DNA of 64,000 nucleotides, from the NCBI RefSeq assembly GCF_002020355.1, contig NZ_MPZV01000003.1:372001-436000 (forward strand), in the 5' to 3' direction. Source of the stretch: Thioclava sediminum. Lineage in GTDB: Bacteria > Pseudomonadota > Alphaproteobacteria > Rhodobacterales > Rhodobacteraceae. Below are positions 17,032 to 25,050 of this stretch, one piece after another. A program made the translations under genes and the position numbers. Each line of letters starts with the position of its first letter. The stretch's first letter is position 1. The notes below the pieces were generated by a model that had not been told where the DNA came from, made no database searches, and saw only the letters and a list, made by a program, of their open reading frames with translations.

Positions 17032-18522
17032 ATGCGCTTAGCATTCAAACCGCTCAGCGCGGCCTCCCCGGCGCCGACGCGCCTCGGGACGGCACCGCGC
17101 ACAGGCCTGCTGAAAGGCGCGTCCCCCGGACGTGCTGCGGCGCGGGCGGGCACGCTTGCTGCGCTGATCATCGCGGGCGCCCTCGCCGCCTGTTCGACCA
17201 ACAGCCCCGAAGTGACGACCGCCCGCGGCACGGCCCAACTGCTCGATCTGTCCGCGCCCGATCTGGCCCCGGGGCTGAAGAACGGTCCCCCGTCTGAGCG
17301 GCTCCCCGATAACAGCCATCTGGGCGCCGACTTCATGGAGCTCAGCTTCTTCCTCGAATCCGGGCGCGCCCTGCCGCGCTTCACCCGGTTCGAAGGCCCG
17401 GTCTCGATCACGCTCGCAGGCAACGCGCCGCCCGTGGCGCAGACCGAGCTTGGCCATCTGGTCCACCGACTGCAGAGCGAGGCGGGGCTGAACGTCTCGA
17501 CCGAGCCGGGCAATGCCAACACGATCTCTGTGCAATTCGTACCCAAACGACAGATGCGCCAAGAGGTTCCCAACGTCGCCTGTTTCGTGGTGCCGAACGT
17601 CGAGAGCTGGACGGATTACCGCAATTCGCATGGCGACGAGGCCAGCGATTGGGCCAAGCTGACGCAGCGCCAATCCGCCACCGTGTTCATCCCCGCCGAC
17701 TCCACCCCGCAGGAAATCCGCGACTGCCTGCACGAAGAGCTCAGCCAAGCGCTGGGGCCGGTGAACGATCTCTACCGCCTGCCCGACACGGTCTGGAACG
17801 ACGACAATTTCCACACCGTGCTGACCAAGTTCGACATGACGATCCTGCGCGCCTACTACGATCCGGCGCTGCATACCGGCATGAGCTCCGACGAAGTGCG
17901 TGCGGCCCTGCCCGCGATCCTGTCGAAGATCCACCCGTCGGGCGGTTCGATGCGCGCCCTGCCCGCCGATCCGACGCCGCGCGCCTATGTGAAAGCGATC
18001 ACCACCGCGCTCGGCCAAGGGGCGAGCGACAAGCGCCGCCGCGCCGCCGCCGAACGCGCCACGAAGATCGCCACCAGCCGGGGCTGGCATGACAGCCGCG
18101 CCGCCTTCGCGTGGTTCGCGGTCGGACGCCTGACCATGAAGACCGACCCCGAGAAAGCGGTCGAGGCCTATACGAAAGCGGGCCGGATCTATCGCGCGAC
18201 ACCGGGCGCGGAAATTCAGGCCGCACATATCGACATGCAGCTTGCGGCCTACGCGCTTGGCACGGGTCGCGCGCAGGAGGCAGTGTCGCTGGTGAACCGC
18301 GCGCTGGCCTCGGATGTGTCGAGCGAGAACGCCTCGCTGATGGCCACGCTCTACATGATCCGCGCCGAAGCCTATGGCCAACTGGGTGACGCGACGAAGG
18401 AACATCAGGCCCGTCTCGACATGCAGCAATGGGCGCGCTATGGCTTTGGCTCTGACGCGGCGGTGAAACGCCGCGCGGATGAGGTGGCGGCCCTCGCCAA
18501 TGCGGGCGCTCGCGTGAACTGA
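17032..18522 (+). CDS. DUF2927-domain lipoprotein with C-terminal TPR-like repeats
   Basis: 496 residues. A long basic N-terminal region precedes a hydrophobic stretch and the lipobox LAACSTN (LAALIIAGALAAC), so it is probably an outer-membrane-directed lipoprotein. The DUF2927 segment (about residues 130-270) contains FVPKRQMRQEVPN, DCLHEELSQALG and YRLPDTVWNDDNF. The C-terminal 150 residues are alanine-rich helices resembling TPR repeats. No function is established. The gene begins the plus-strand envelope series that runs to the P450 gene. Confidence 0.8.
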   Translation: MRLAFKPLSAASPAPTRLGTAPRTGLLKGASPGRAAARAGTLAALIIAGALAACSTNSPEVTTARGTAQLLDLSAPDLAPGLKNGPPSERLPDNSHLGADFMELSFFLESGRALPRFTRFEGPVSITLAGNAPPVAQTELGHLVHRLQSEAGLNVSTEPGNANTISVQFVPKRQMRQEVPNVACFVVPNVESWTDYRNSHGDEASDWAKLTQRQSATVFIPADSTPQEIRDCLHEELSQALGPVNDLYRLPDTVWNDDNFHTVLTKFDMTILRAYYDPALHTGMSSDEVRAALPAILSKIHPSGGSMRALPADPTPRAYVKAITTALGQGASDKRRRAAAERATKIATSRGWHDSRAAFAWFAVGRLTMKTDPEKAVEAYTKAGRIYRATPGAEIQAAHIDMQLAAYALGTGRAQEAVSLVNRALASDVSSENASLMATLYMIRAEAYGQLGDATKEHQARLDMQQWARYGFGSDAAVKRRADEVAALANAGARVN

Positions 18523-18574
18523 CCGCAAAAGGCGGACCGGGCGCGCCCGGACCAAGACCGTAAGGGGGCGCAGC

Positions 18575-18742
18575 ATGTATGTTCTGGCAGGTGTCGTGAT
18601 CGGGCTGATCTGGGGCGACTGGAAGGCCCGCAAACGCGGCGGCAACAAGCTCGACCGGGCGCAATATGCCGCCGTCCATGCGATCGGGCTGGCGCTGGTG
18701 GGCCTCTTCGTCACCGTGATCATCAACCGCATCTGGGCATAA
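18575..18742 (+). CDS. Small membrane protein, 55 residues
   Basis: An open frame starting MYVLAGVVIGLIWGDWKARKRG and ending VTVIINRIWA, with two hydrophobic segments (about residues 2-14 and 34-52) around a basic loop. A GGGGGCG stretch precedes the ATG, and the stop lies 13 bases before the CoxE-like gene. It was missed by a 60-residue length cut-off. The composition and codon use look like a real membrane protein. No family is recognised. Confidence 0.7.
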   Translation: MYVLAGVVIGLIWGDWKARKRGGNKLDRAQYAAVHAIGLALVGLFVTVIINRIWA

Positions 18743-18755
18743 TCGGAGGGCGGCG

Positions 18756-19937
18756 ATGTTCCTGCCATTCTTCGATGCTCTTCGGCGCGGCGGTGTCCCC
18801 GTCTCTCTGCGCGAATATCTGAGCTTCCTCGAAGGGCTGGCCGCTGGCCTGTGCACCTACGACATCGACGGTTTCTACTATTTCGCCCGCGCCGCGATGG
18901 TGAAGGACGAGCGCTTCCTCGACCGCTTCGACCGGGCGTTCTCCGAGGCCTTTTCGGGGCTGGAGGCGATCACGCCGGACGATGTGCTCGAAGCCGTCGA
19001 TCTGCCCGAGGAATGGCTGCGCAAACAGCTGGAGAAACACCTCACCGACGAGGAAAAAGAGCAGATCGAGGCGCTTGGCGGGTTCGACAACCTGATGGAG
19101 ACGCTGAAAAAGCGGCTCGAGGAGCAGAAAGGCCGCCATCAGGGCGGCAATAAATGGATCGGAACGGGAGGCACCTCGCCCTTCGGCGCTTACGGCTACA
19201 ACCCCGAAGGCGTCCGCATCGGCCAGAAGGAAAGCCGCCACCAGCGCGCCGTGAAGGTCTGGGACAAGCGCGAGTTCCGCGATTTCGACGACACGGTGGA
19301 ACTGGGCACGCGCAACATCAAGGTGGCGCTGAAACGCCTGCGCCAATGGGCGCGGCACGGCGCGAACGAGGAACTCGACCTGCCCGGCACGATCCGCGCC
19401 TCGGCCGAAGCCGGCTATATCGACGTCAAAACCCGCCCCGAGCGACATAACGCGGTGAAGGTGGTTCTTTTCCTCGATGTCGGCGGTTCGATGGACGCCC
19501 ATGTGCAACTGGTCGAAGAGCTGTTCTCGGCGGCCAAGTCCGAGTTCAAACATCTCGAGCACTGGTATTTCCACAATTGCCTCTATGAGGGCGTCTGGAA
19601 ATCGAACAAGCGTCGCTGGAACGAGGCGACGCCGACCTGGGACGTGCTCCACCGCTATGGCCCCGATTACAAATGCATTTTCGTGGGCGATGCCTCGATG
19701 TCCCCCTATGAGATCACCCATCGCGGCGGCGCGAACGAGCATTGGAACGACGAGGCGGGCCATGTCTGGCTGACCCGCGCGCGCGAGCAATGGCCCGATC
19801 ACACCTGGCTCAACCCGATCCCGGAACGCGGCTGGAGTTACACGCAGTCGATCCAGATCATCCGCGAGATCTTCGAGAACCGGATGCATCCGCTGACGCT
19901 TGAGGGGATCACCGCCGCGATGAAGGAGCTCGGATGA
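18756..19937 (+). CDS. CoxE-like von Willebrand factor A domain protein
   Basis: 393 residues of the VWA/CoxE family (PF05762), soluble. The N-terminal half is helical and acidic. A basic linker with FGAYGYNPEGVRIGQKESR precedes the VWA fold, whose metal-binding motif is LFLDVGGSMDAH near residue 245. CoxE-type proteins act with MoxR AAA+ ATPases in metal insertion or complex assembly. No MoxR gene is adjacent, so its ATPase would lie elsewhere. It overlaps the next gene by 4 bases. Confidence 0.87.
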   Translation: MFLPFFDALRRGGVPVSLREYLSFLEGLAAGLCTYDIDGFYYFARAAMVKDERFLDRFDRAFSEAFSGLEAITPDDVLEAVDLPEEWLRKQLEKHLTDEEKEQIEALGGFDNLMETLKKRLEEQKGRHQGGNKWIGTGGTSPFGAYGYNPEGVRIGQKESRHQRAVKVWDKREFRDFDDTVELGTRNIKVALKRLRQWARHGANEELDLPGTIRASAEAGYIDVKTRPERHNAVKVVLFLDVGGSMDAHVQLVEELFSAAKSEFKHLEHWYFHNCLYEGVWKSNKRRWNEATPTWDVLHRYGPDYKCIFVGDASMSPYEITHRGGANEHWNDEAGHVWLTRAREQWPDHTWLNPIPERGWSYTQSIQIIREIFENRMHPLTLEGITAAMKELG

Positions 19938-20308
19938 ACCGGCTGCGCTACCTCTGGGGGCATCACAAGATCGCCTCGCTGGGCTTCATCCTCGCGGTCG
20001 CGCTGTCGTTGTTCTTCGGCGCAAGGTTCGTCTCGCGCGCGATCTACTGGTCCGACCCCGCCCATCTGCATCAAAGCCCCGAGGAATGGATGACGCCGGG
20101 CTATATCGCGCGCAGCTGGCATCTGGAGATCGAGGAGGTCGACGCGATCCTCGGCATCAAGGATGGGCGTGCGCTGGTCGGCGCGGGCCGCCCGACCCTG
20201 GAACGTATCGCAAAGGCCAAGGGCGAGCCGCTGCAGGACCTGATCCGCAAACTCTCGCTCGGCCTGCCCAAGACCATCGCCGACAAAGAGGCGCAGCCGC
20301 AGCAATGA
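19934..20308 (+). CDS. Membrane-anchored protein of unknown function, 124 residues
   Basis: One N-terminal membrane helix (about residues 14-32, IASLGFILAVALSLFFGARF) is followed by a soluble domain with a helical segment, YIARSWHLEIEEVDAILGIKDGR, and a second helix pair ending in LIRKLSLGLP. The C-terminal part faintly resembles a helix-turn-helix or SAM-like fold, but I assign no family. It overlaps coxE-like and dedA genes by 4 bases on each side, so it belongs to that transcript. Confidence 0.7.
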   Translation: MNRLRYLWGHHKIASLGFILAVALSLFFGARFVSRAIYWSDPAHLHQSPEEWMTPGYIARSWHLEIEEVDAILGIKDGRALVGAGRPTLERIAKAKGEPLQDLIRKLSLGLPKTIADKEAQPQQ

Positions 20309-20937
20309 GCTTCTCCGACCTCTCAGATTGGCTGCTCGCACAGGTGCCGCTCTACGGGCCGTGGCTTCTCGGTCTCACGACCTTCCTGAGCTGCCTCGCG
20401 ATTCCGGCCCCCTCCTCGCTGATGATGATCGCAAGCGGCGCCTTCGTGGCCTCGGGCGATCTCGACCTCGCGACCGTCGGCGGCGCGGCCTTCACCGGCG
20501 CGGTGATCGGCGATCAGGTGGGCTTCCAACTGGGCCGCCGGGCCGAGCGCTTCCTGCCCCATCCCGACACGAAACGCGGTGCACTGGTCGCGAAAGCGAT
20601 GGCCGCCCTGCGCAAGCGCGGCGCGGTCACAGTGTTCTTCACCCGCTGGATGTTCTCCGCGCTCGGGCCTTGGGTGAACCTCGCCGCCGGCGCGTCCGGC
20701 TTCGCGCATCGCCGCTTCACCCTGGCCGATCTCGCGGGCGAAGCGGTCTGGGTCACGACCTATGTGGGCCTCGGCATCACCTTCGGGGCCAATCTGGACG
20801 CCGCCGCCGAGCTTGCGGGCAACGCGCTGGGGCTGCTGGGCGCGGGTGCTGCCGCCTTCGCCTTCGGCTGGTGGCTGTGGCATGCGGCCAAGCGCGCCCC
20901 GAAAGCCCCCAATCCGACGCTTGATCACGACGCTTGA
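20305..20937 (+). CDS. DedA-family (SNARE-associated) membrane protein
   Basis: 210 residues. The DedA hallmarks are PLYGPWLLGLTTFLSCLAIPAPSSLMMIASGAF at the N terminus, GDQVGFQLGRRAERF, and the arginine-containing FFTRWMFSALGPWVNLAAG, followed by C-terminal helices. DedA proteins are implicated in lipid transport (undecaprenyl phosphate, phosphatidylethanolamine recycling) and membrane homeostasis. The ATG overlaps the preceding stop by 4 bases. The call to family is firm; the substrate is not. Confidence 0.88.
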   Translation: MSFSDLSDWLLAQVPLYGPWLLGLTTFLSCLAIPAPSSLMMIASGAFVASGDLDLATVGGAAFTGAVIGDQVGFQLGRRAERFLPHPDTKRGALVAKAMAALRKRGAVTVFFTRWMFSALGPWVNLAAGASGFAHRRFTLADLAGEAVWVTTYVGLGITFGANLDAAAELAGNALGLLGAGAAAFAFGWWLWHAAKRAPKAPNPTLDHDA

Positions 20938-20968
20938 TCACGGGCCTGCGAGCCGCCATATCCATCCC

Positions 20969-21664
20969 ATGTTGTTGCGCCTTCTCCCCATCCTGCTGCT
21001 GGTCTTCTACGGCTTCGCCATGTGGCATTTCTCGACCTGGCAACTCAAACGCCAGCTGAACGGGAATTCGCGCCGGTTGCGCGACAGCAAGCTGGAGCCC
21101 TATCTCGACCGGCTCGCCGCCGCGCTCGAGGTCTCGGAAATCCCGGTCCATGTCTACCAGATCGAGCCGGTGAACGGCCTCGCCGCCCCCGATGGCCGCG
21201 TCTTCATCACCGAAGGTTTCATGCGCAAATATCGCGCCGGCGAAGTGTCCCCGGAGGAACTGACTTCGGTGATCGCGCATGAGCTGGGCCATGTCGCCTT
21301 GGGCCATTCGCGCCGCCGCATGATCGACTTCTCAGGCCAGAACGCCCTGCGCGCCGTGCTGATGACGGTGCTTGGCCGCTTCATCCCCTTCATCGGCCCG
21401 TGGATCGCCAATCTGATCACCGCAGCACTCGCCGCTCGCCTCAGCCAGCGCGACGAGTTCGAGGCCGATGAATTCGCCTCCGCGCTGATGATCAAGGCGG
21501 GCTTCGGCACCGAGCCGCAGGTCACGCTGTTCCACAAGCTCGACGCGCTGACGAAAAACGCGGGCCAGACCACGCCCGCATGGTTGCTGACCCACCCCAA
21601 GACCGAAAAGCGCATCGCTGCGATCGAGGCGAACCAGCTGCGCTGGTCGCGCGCAGAGCACTGA
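20969..21664 (+). CDS. M48-family membrane zinc metallopeptidase
   Basis: 231 residues. An N-terminal membrane helix (residues 2-20) precedes the zinc motif HELGH at residues 104-108, and the third zinc ligand lies in EFEADEFASALM near residue 175. These features match M48 (HtpX/Oma1-like) peptidases that act in membrane protein quality control. The start MLLRLLPILL is chosen because the protein then begins with its membrane anchor. It lies 31 bases after dedA. Confidence 0.87.
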   Translation: MLLRLLPILLLVFYGFAMWHFSTWQLKRQLNGNSRRLRDSKLEPYLDRLAAALEVSEIPVHVYQIEPVNGLAAPDGRVFITEGFMRKYRAGEVSPEELTSVIAHELGHVALGHSRRRMIDFSGQNALRAVLMTVLGRFIPFIGPWIANLITAALAARLSQRDEFEADEFASALMIKAGFGTEPQVTLFHKLDALTKNAGQTTPAWLLTHPKTEKRIAAIEANQLRWSRAEH

Positions 21665-21720
21665 TTTTCCTTACTTTCGCCGCGCAGGGCCGCTAATCTG
21701 CCCTCGAGGAAGGGCAGTGA

Positions 21721-22995
21721 ATGACAAGCGGGTCTCTAGCGCGGGTGCACAGGCGCCGGGTGTTCTACATCCCCGGCTACGACCCGATTCATCCCCGCCG
21801 CTACCGCGAGCTCTACCGCAAGGAAGGTGCAGAGCAGGCCCGCATCTCCGGCTACGAGATCGCGCTGGCCCCAAAACGCGCAGGCGGCCCCTATGGCTGG
21901 CACGTCACCTCCACCCAGGACGGCACCGACGTCGAAGCCGATGTCGAGGTGCTGGTCTGGTCCGATATTGTGCGCTCATCCATGGGCAAATCGATCCCCG
22001 CCACCTACGCGCAACTGGTCCGCACGGCCTGGGCCTATATCACCTCCGGCGCGCTCTTCCGGCTGATGCGCCTGCGCAAAGGCCCGGTGATCGCCGCACT
22101 CTACCCGATCGTGGCGCTGATCGTGCAGGCGCTGGTCGGGATCGGTATCGGTTGGGCTGCGGCCGCACTCGCCTTGGCCCTGCTGCCCGGCTTCCCGCTC
22201 GATTGGCTCGCGGGCCTCATCCTCGGCGCCGCGATCCTCACCCTGACCCTGCGCTGGTTCCGGACGAAGGACGGCAAGCTCTTCGCCTATTACCTGATGC
22301 ATGACTATGCCTTCACGGCCCGCTGGGGCGGCGCGAACCCGCCGGAACTCGAAGCGCGCATGGCCGAGTTCGCCGCCCGCATCGAAGAGGCGATGCGCGA
22401 GGACTGGGACGAGGTGCTGATCGTCGGCCATTCCTCGGGCGCCCATCTCGCCGTCTCGATCCTCGCCGACCTGATCCGCGAGAACCGCCTCCCCCCTTCC
22501 TCTTGGCAAAAATATCCCGGGGGGAGGCCGTCAGGCCGGGGGGCAGCGCCCCCAGCGCTCGCCTTCCTCTCGCTCGGTCAGGTCGTCCCGATGGTGAGCT
22601 ACCTGCCCAAAGCCACACGGCTGCGCGCCGATCTCGCCTACCTCTCCACGCGGTCCGAGCTGTTCTGGCTCGACGTCACCGCGCCGGGCGATGGCTGTGC
22701 CTTCGCGCTCTGCGATCCGGTTGCGGTCTCGGGCGTGGCACCAGAGGGCCAGATCCACCCGCTGGTGATCTCCGCCGCCTTCACCCAGACGCTGAGCCCC
22801 GAGCGCTGGCGCACCCTCCGCTGGCGCTTCTTCCGGCTGCATTTCCAGTATCTGTGCGCCTTCGACCGGCCCGGAGATTACGACTATTTCCGCCTCACCG
22901 CCGGGCCGCTGACACAGGCCGAACGCTTCCACGGCCGCGCCCCGTCGAAAAGCCGGATCACGACGCCCGCGAACCGGTTCACGAGCGTCACATGA
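21721..22995 (+). CDS. Membrane-associated alpha/beta-hydrolase interrupted by an in-frame repeat insertion
   Basis: 424 residues. The N terminus RRVFYIPGYDPIHPRRYRELY, two membrane segments (about 121-145 and 150-178) and the nucleophile elbow GHSSG at residues 236-240 indicate an esterase/lipase-like fold. Residues about 257-278 are encoded by a copy of the dispersed repeat (22488-22556), whose translation contains SSWQKYPGG and GRGAAP. Sequence before (LADLIREN) and after (ALAFLSLGQVVPMVSYLP) reads like one continuous hydrolase, so the insert appears to have kept the frame. It overlaps the P450 start by 4 bases. Confidence 0.78.
   Translation: MTSGSLARVHRRRVFYIPGYDPIHPRRYRELYRKEGAEQARISGYEIALAPKRAGGPYGWHVTSTQDGTDVEADVEVLVWSDIVRSSMGKSIPATYAQLVRTAWAYITSGALFRLMRLRKGPVIAALYPIVALIVQALVGIGIGWAAAALALALLPGFPLDWLAGLILGAAILTLTLRWFRTKDGKLFAYYLMHDYAFTARWGGANPPELEARMAEFAARIEEAMREDWDEVLIVGHSSGAHLAVSILADLIRENRLPPSSWQKYPGGRPSGRGAAPPALAFLSLGQVVPMVSYLPKATRLRADLAYLSTRSELFWLDVTAPGDGCAFALCDPVAVSGVAPEGQIHPLVISAAFTQTLSPERWRTLRWRFFRLHFQYLCAFDRPGDYDYFRLTAGPLTQAERFHGRAPSKSRITTPANRFTSVT
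22488..22556. repeat. Dispersed repeat, copy 2, inserted in frame within the hydrolase gene
   Basis: About 69 bases with three nested hairpins: CCTCCCCCC...GGGGGGAGG around the core CTTGGCAAAAATATCC, then GGCC-gtca-GGCC, then GGGGGCAGCGCCCCC. The core and the last hairpin match copy 1 at 7465-7588. The length is a multiple of three as drawn, so the host frame stays open. Boundaries are estimated by eye. Confidence 0.7.
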
Positions 22996-24365
22996 GCCAG
23001 CCGTCCCGCCTGCCCCCGAAACCGACCCCGCGCCCGGATCGCGTCTCGCTCTGGCGCTATTTCCGGCTGTTCAAATCCGACATCCTCTCGGCTCAGCCCG
23101 CGCGGCTTTATCGCGCGTGGATGGCCGAGTTCCGCACGCCTTTCTTCCGCTCCTATATGTGCAACGACCCCGATCTGGTCGATCTCGTGCTCAACAAATG
23201 CCCGATGGATTTCCCGAAATCCGACCGCGTCCGCGAGGGGCTGAAACCGCTTCTGCGCGAGAGTGTCTTCATCACCAATGGTGCTCAGTGGCAGCGCCAG
23301 CGCCGGATCATCGACCCGGCCTTCGAGGGCGGCAAACTGCGCGAGACTTTCCCGGCAATGTGGGCGGCGGGCGAGGCTTGCGTCGAACGAATGAATGTAA
23401 AGACCGACGCAGAACCGATTGATATTGAAACGGAAACCTCTCACGTCGCCGCCGATATCATCTTTCGCACCCTGTTCTCGATCCCGATCGAGAATGCGAC
23501 CGCCAGCGCCGTGTTCGCCGCTTTCAAGCGTCATCAGCGCGCCTCTCCAGTGGTCAATCTCGGTGCGCTGCTGCCGCTGCCGCGCTGGTTTCCGCGGTTT
23601 CATGCGCGCGAGACGAAGCGCACCGCGGCCCATATCCGCGCGCTGATCGAGCGGCTGACGACAGAGCGCGCCTCCCGGATCGCTGCCGGCACCGCGCCCG
23701 ACGATCTGGCGACCAAGATCATGACCACCGCCGATCCCGAGACCGGCGAGACCTTCGACACCGCCGAGATGGTCGATCAGGTCGCGATCTTCTTTCTCGC
23801 GGGCCACGAGACCTCCGCCTCGGCGTTGGCATGGGCGCTCTATCTGCTGGCGACGCATCCCGAATGGCAGGATCGGCTGGCCGACGAAGCCGAGACCGCG
23901 CTGTCGGAAAACCTAGACTTTTCCGTGCTTTCCAAGCTGAAGCTAAACCGCGCGACCTTCCGCGAGGCGATGCGGCTTTACCCGCCCGTGCCGATGTTCG
24001 TGCGCGAGACGACCTGCCCTGAGACGTTCCGCAAGCGCGACGTCAAACCGGGCAGTCAGGTGGTGATCTCACCTTGGCACCTGCATCGCCACGAGCGGTT
24101 CTGGGACAATCCCGACGGGTTCGACCCGAGCCGCTGGGAGACCGAGAACGGCAAGGCCTGCCAGCGCCGCGCCTATATCCCGTTCTCCTCCGGCGCGCGG
24201 GTCTGCCCCGGCGCAGGCTTCGCGATGGCGGAAGGGCCGCTTGTGCTGGCAATGCTGCTACGGGCGTTTCGGTTCGAGGCTGTCGAGGGCCGCGAACCGG
24301 TCCCCGTCGCGCATCTGACGGTGCGCGGAAAGGACGGGATTTACCTCAGAATTTCCGTACGTTGA
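22992..24365 (+). CDS. Cytochrome P450
   Basis: 457 residues. P450 signatures are complete: I-helix oxygen-binding motif AGHETS near residue 270, K-helix E-A-M-R (ExxR) in FREAMRLYPPVP, the meander FDPSRW, and the heme loop FSSGARVCPG with the cysteine ligand at 405. No membrane anchor is seen. The start before SQPSRLPPKP overlaps the hydrolase stop by 4 bases. No ferredoxin or reductase gene is adjacent, so electrons must come from elsewhere. The substrate is unknown; the hydrolase neighbour suggests a lipid-like compound, as inference only. Confidence 0.92.
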   Translation: MSQPSRLPPKPTPRPDRVSLWRYFRLFKSDILSAQPARLYRAWMAEFRTPFFRSYMCNDPDLVDLVLNKCPMDFPKSDRVREGLKPLLRESVFITNGAQWQRQRRIIDPAFEGGKLRETFPAMWAAGEACVERMNVKTDAEPIDIETETSHVAADIIFRTLFSIPIENATASAVFAAFKRHQRASPVVNLGALLPLPRWFPRFHARETKRTAAHIRALIERLTTERASRIAAGTAPDDLATKIMTTADPETGETFDTAEMVDQVAIFFLAGHETSASALAWALYLLATHPEWQDRLADEAETALSENLDFSVLSKLKLNRATFREAMRLYPPVPMFVRETTCPETFRKRDVKPGSQVVISPWHLHRHERFWDNPDGFDPSRWETENGKACQRRAYIPFSSGARVCPGAGFAMAEGPLVLAMLLRAFRFEAVEGREPVPVAHLTVRGKDGIYLRISVR

Positions 24366-24375
24366 GGCACGAAGC

Positions 24376-25050
24376 TCAGTCGCGCACGACCAGATCGGCG
24401 GCGCGGCTCTCGCGCGTGATGGTGCGGCCATTGGGCAGGTCGTTTTCCTCGACGCGGCGGCGCGTCTCGGCCAGATCGCAGCCCTGATCGCGCCAGCGTT
24501 GGGTCAGCCGCTCGCGCAGCACCTCTTCTGGCAGGTCGATGCGGATCGTGAGATCGAAGAGCGGGTAGAGATCGCTCCAACCGGGCCGCGTCAGCAGCAG
24601 GTAATTGCCTTCGACGATCAGATATTTCGCCGATCCCGGCACGCTTGCGCCGCCCGGGACGGTGGCGTCCAGATCACGGTCGAAGGTCGGCACCGGCTCG
24701 TCCTGACGGCTCGATTTCAGTCGTGCGAGAAGCTGCGAAAACCCTTCTGTGTCAAAGGTTTCCGGCGCGCCCTTCACGTTACGCAGGCCGCGCGCGTCGA
24801 GCCAGTCGTTGTCGCGGTGAAAGCCGTCCATCGCGACGATGGCCGATTGCTCTCCGAGCGCCTCGGCCAGCTCATGCGCAAGATGCGACTTGCCCGCGCC
24901 GGGGCCGCCGACCAGCCCAATCAGCAGCCGCTCGCCCGGAAGCTGGCGGATATGGGAGGCTAGATCGGCGCGCGGCACCTGCAGCTCACTGTCCATGAAG
25001 GCCCCATGATCGCCCATCGGGCCATCGCTATCGCCGAGCCAATCGGGCAT
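24376..25050 (-). CDS. P-loop nucleoside/carbohydrate kinase-like protein
   Basis: 224 residues. Walker A GGPGAGKSHLA is near residue 50, and VAMDGFHRDNDWL and the EGNYLLLTRPGW segment match the uridine kinase/pantothenate kinase-like superfamily (YggC or FrcK-type). The substrate is not resolved. The start at 25050 is chosen because it shares its A with the preceding stop (TGATG); a shorter start at 24996 (MDSELQVPR) is the alternative. It is co-transcribed with the ThiE-like gene. Confidence 0.75.
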   Translation of the reverse strand: MPDWLGDSDGPMGDHGAFMDSELQVPRADLASHIRQLPGERLLIGLVGGPGAGKSHLAHELAEALGEQSAIVAMDGFHRDNDWLDARGLRNVKGAPETFDTEGFSQLLARLKSSRQDEPVPTFDRDLDATVPGGASVPGSAKYLIVEGNYLLLTRPGWSDLYPLFDLTIRIDLPEEVLRERLTQRWRDQGCDLAETRRRVEENDLPNGRTITRESRAADLVVRD

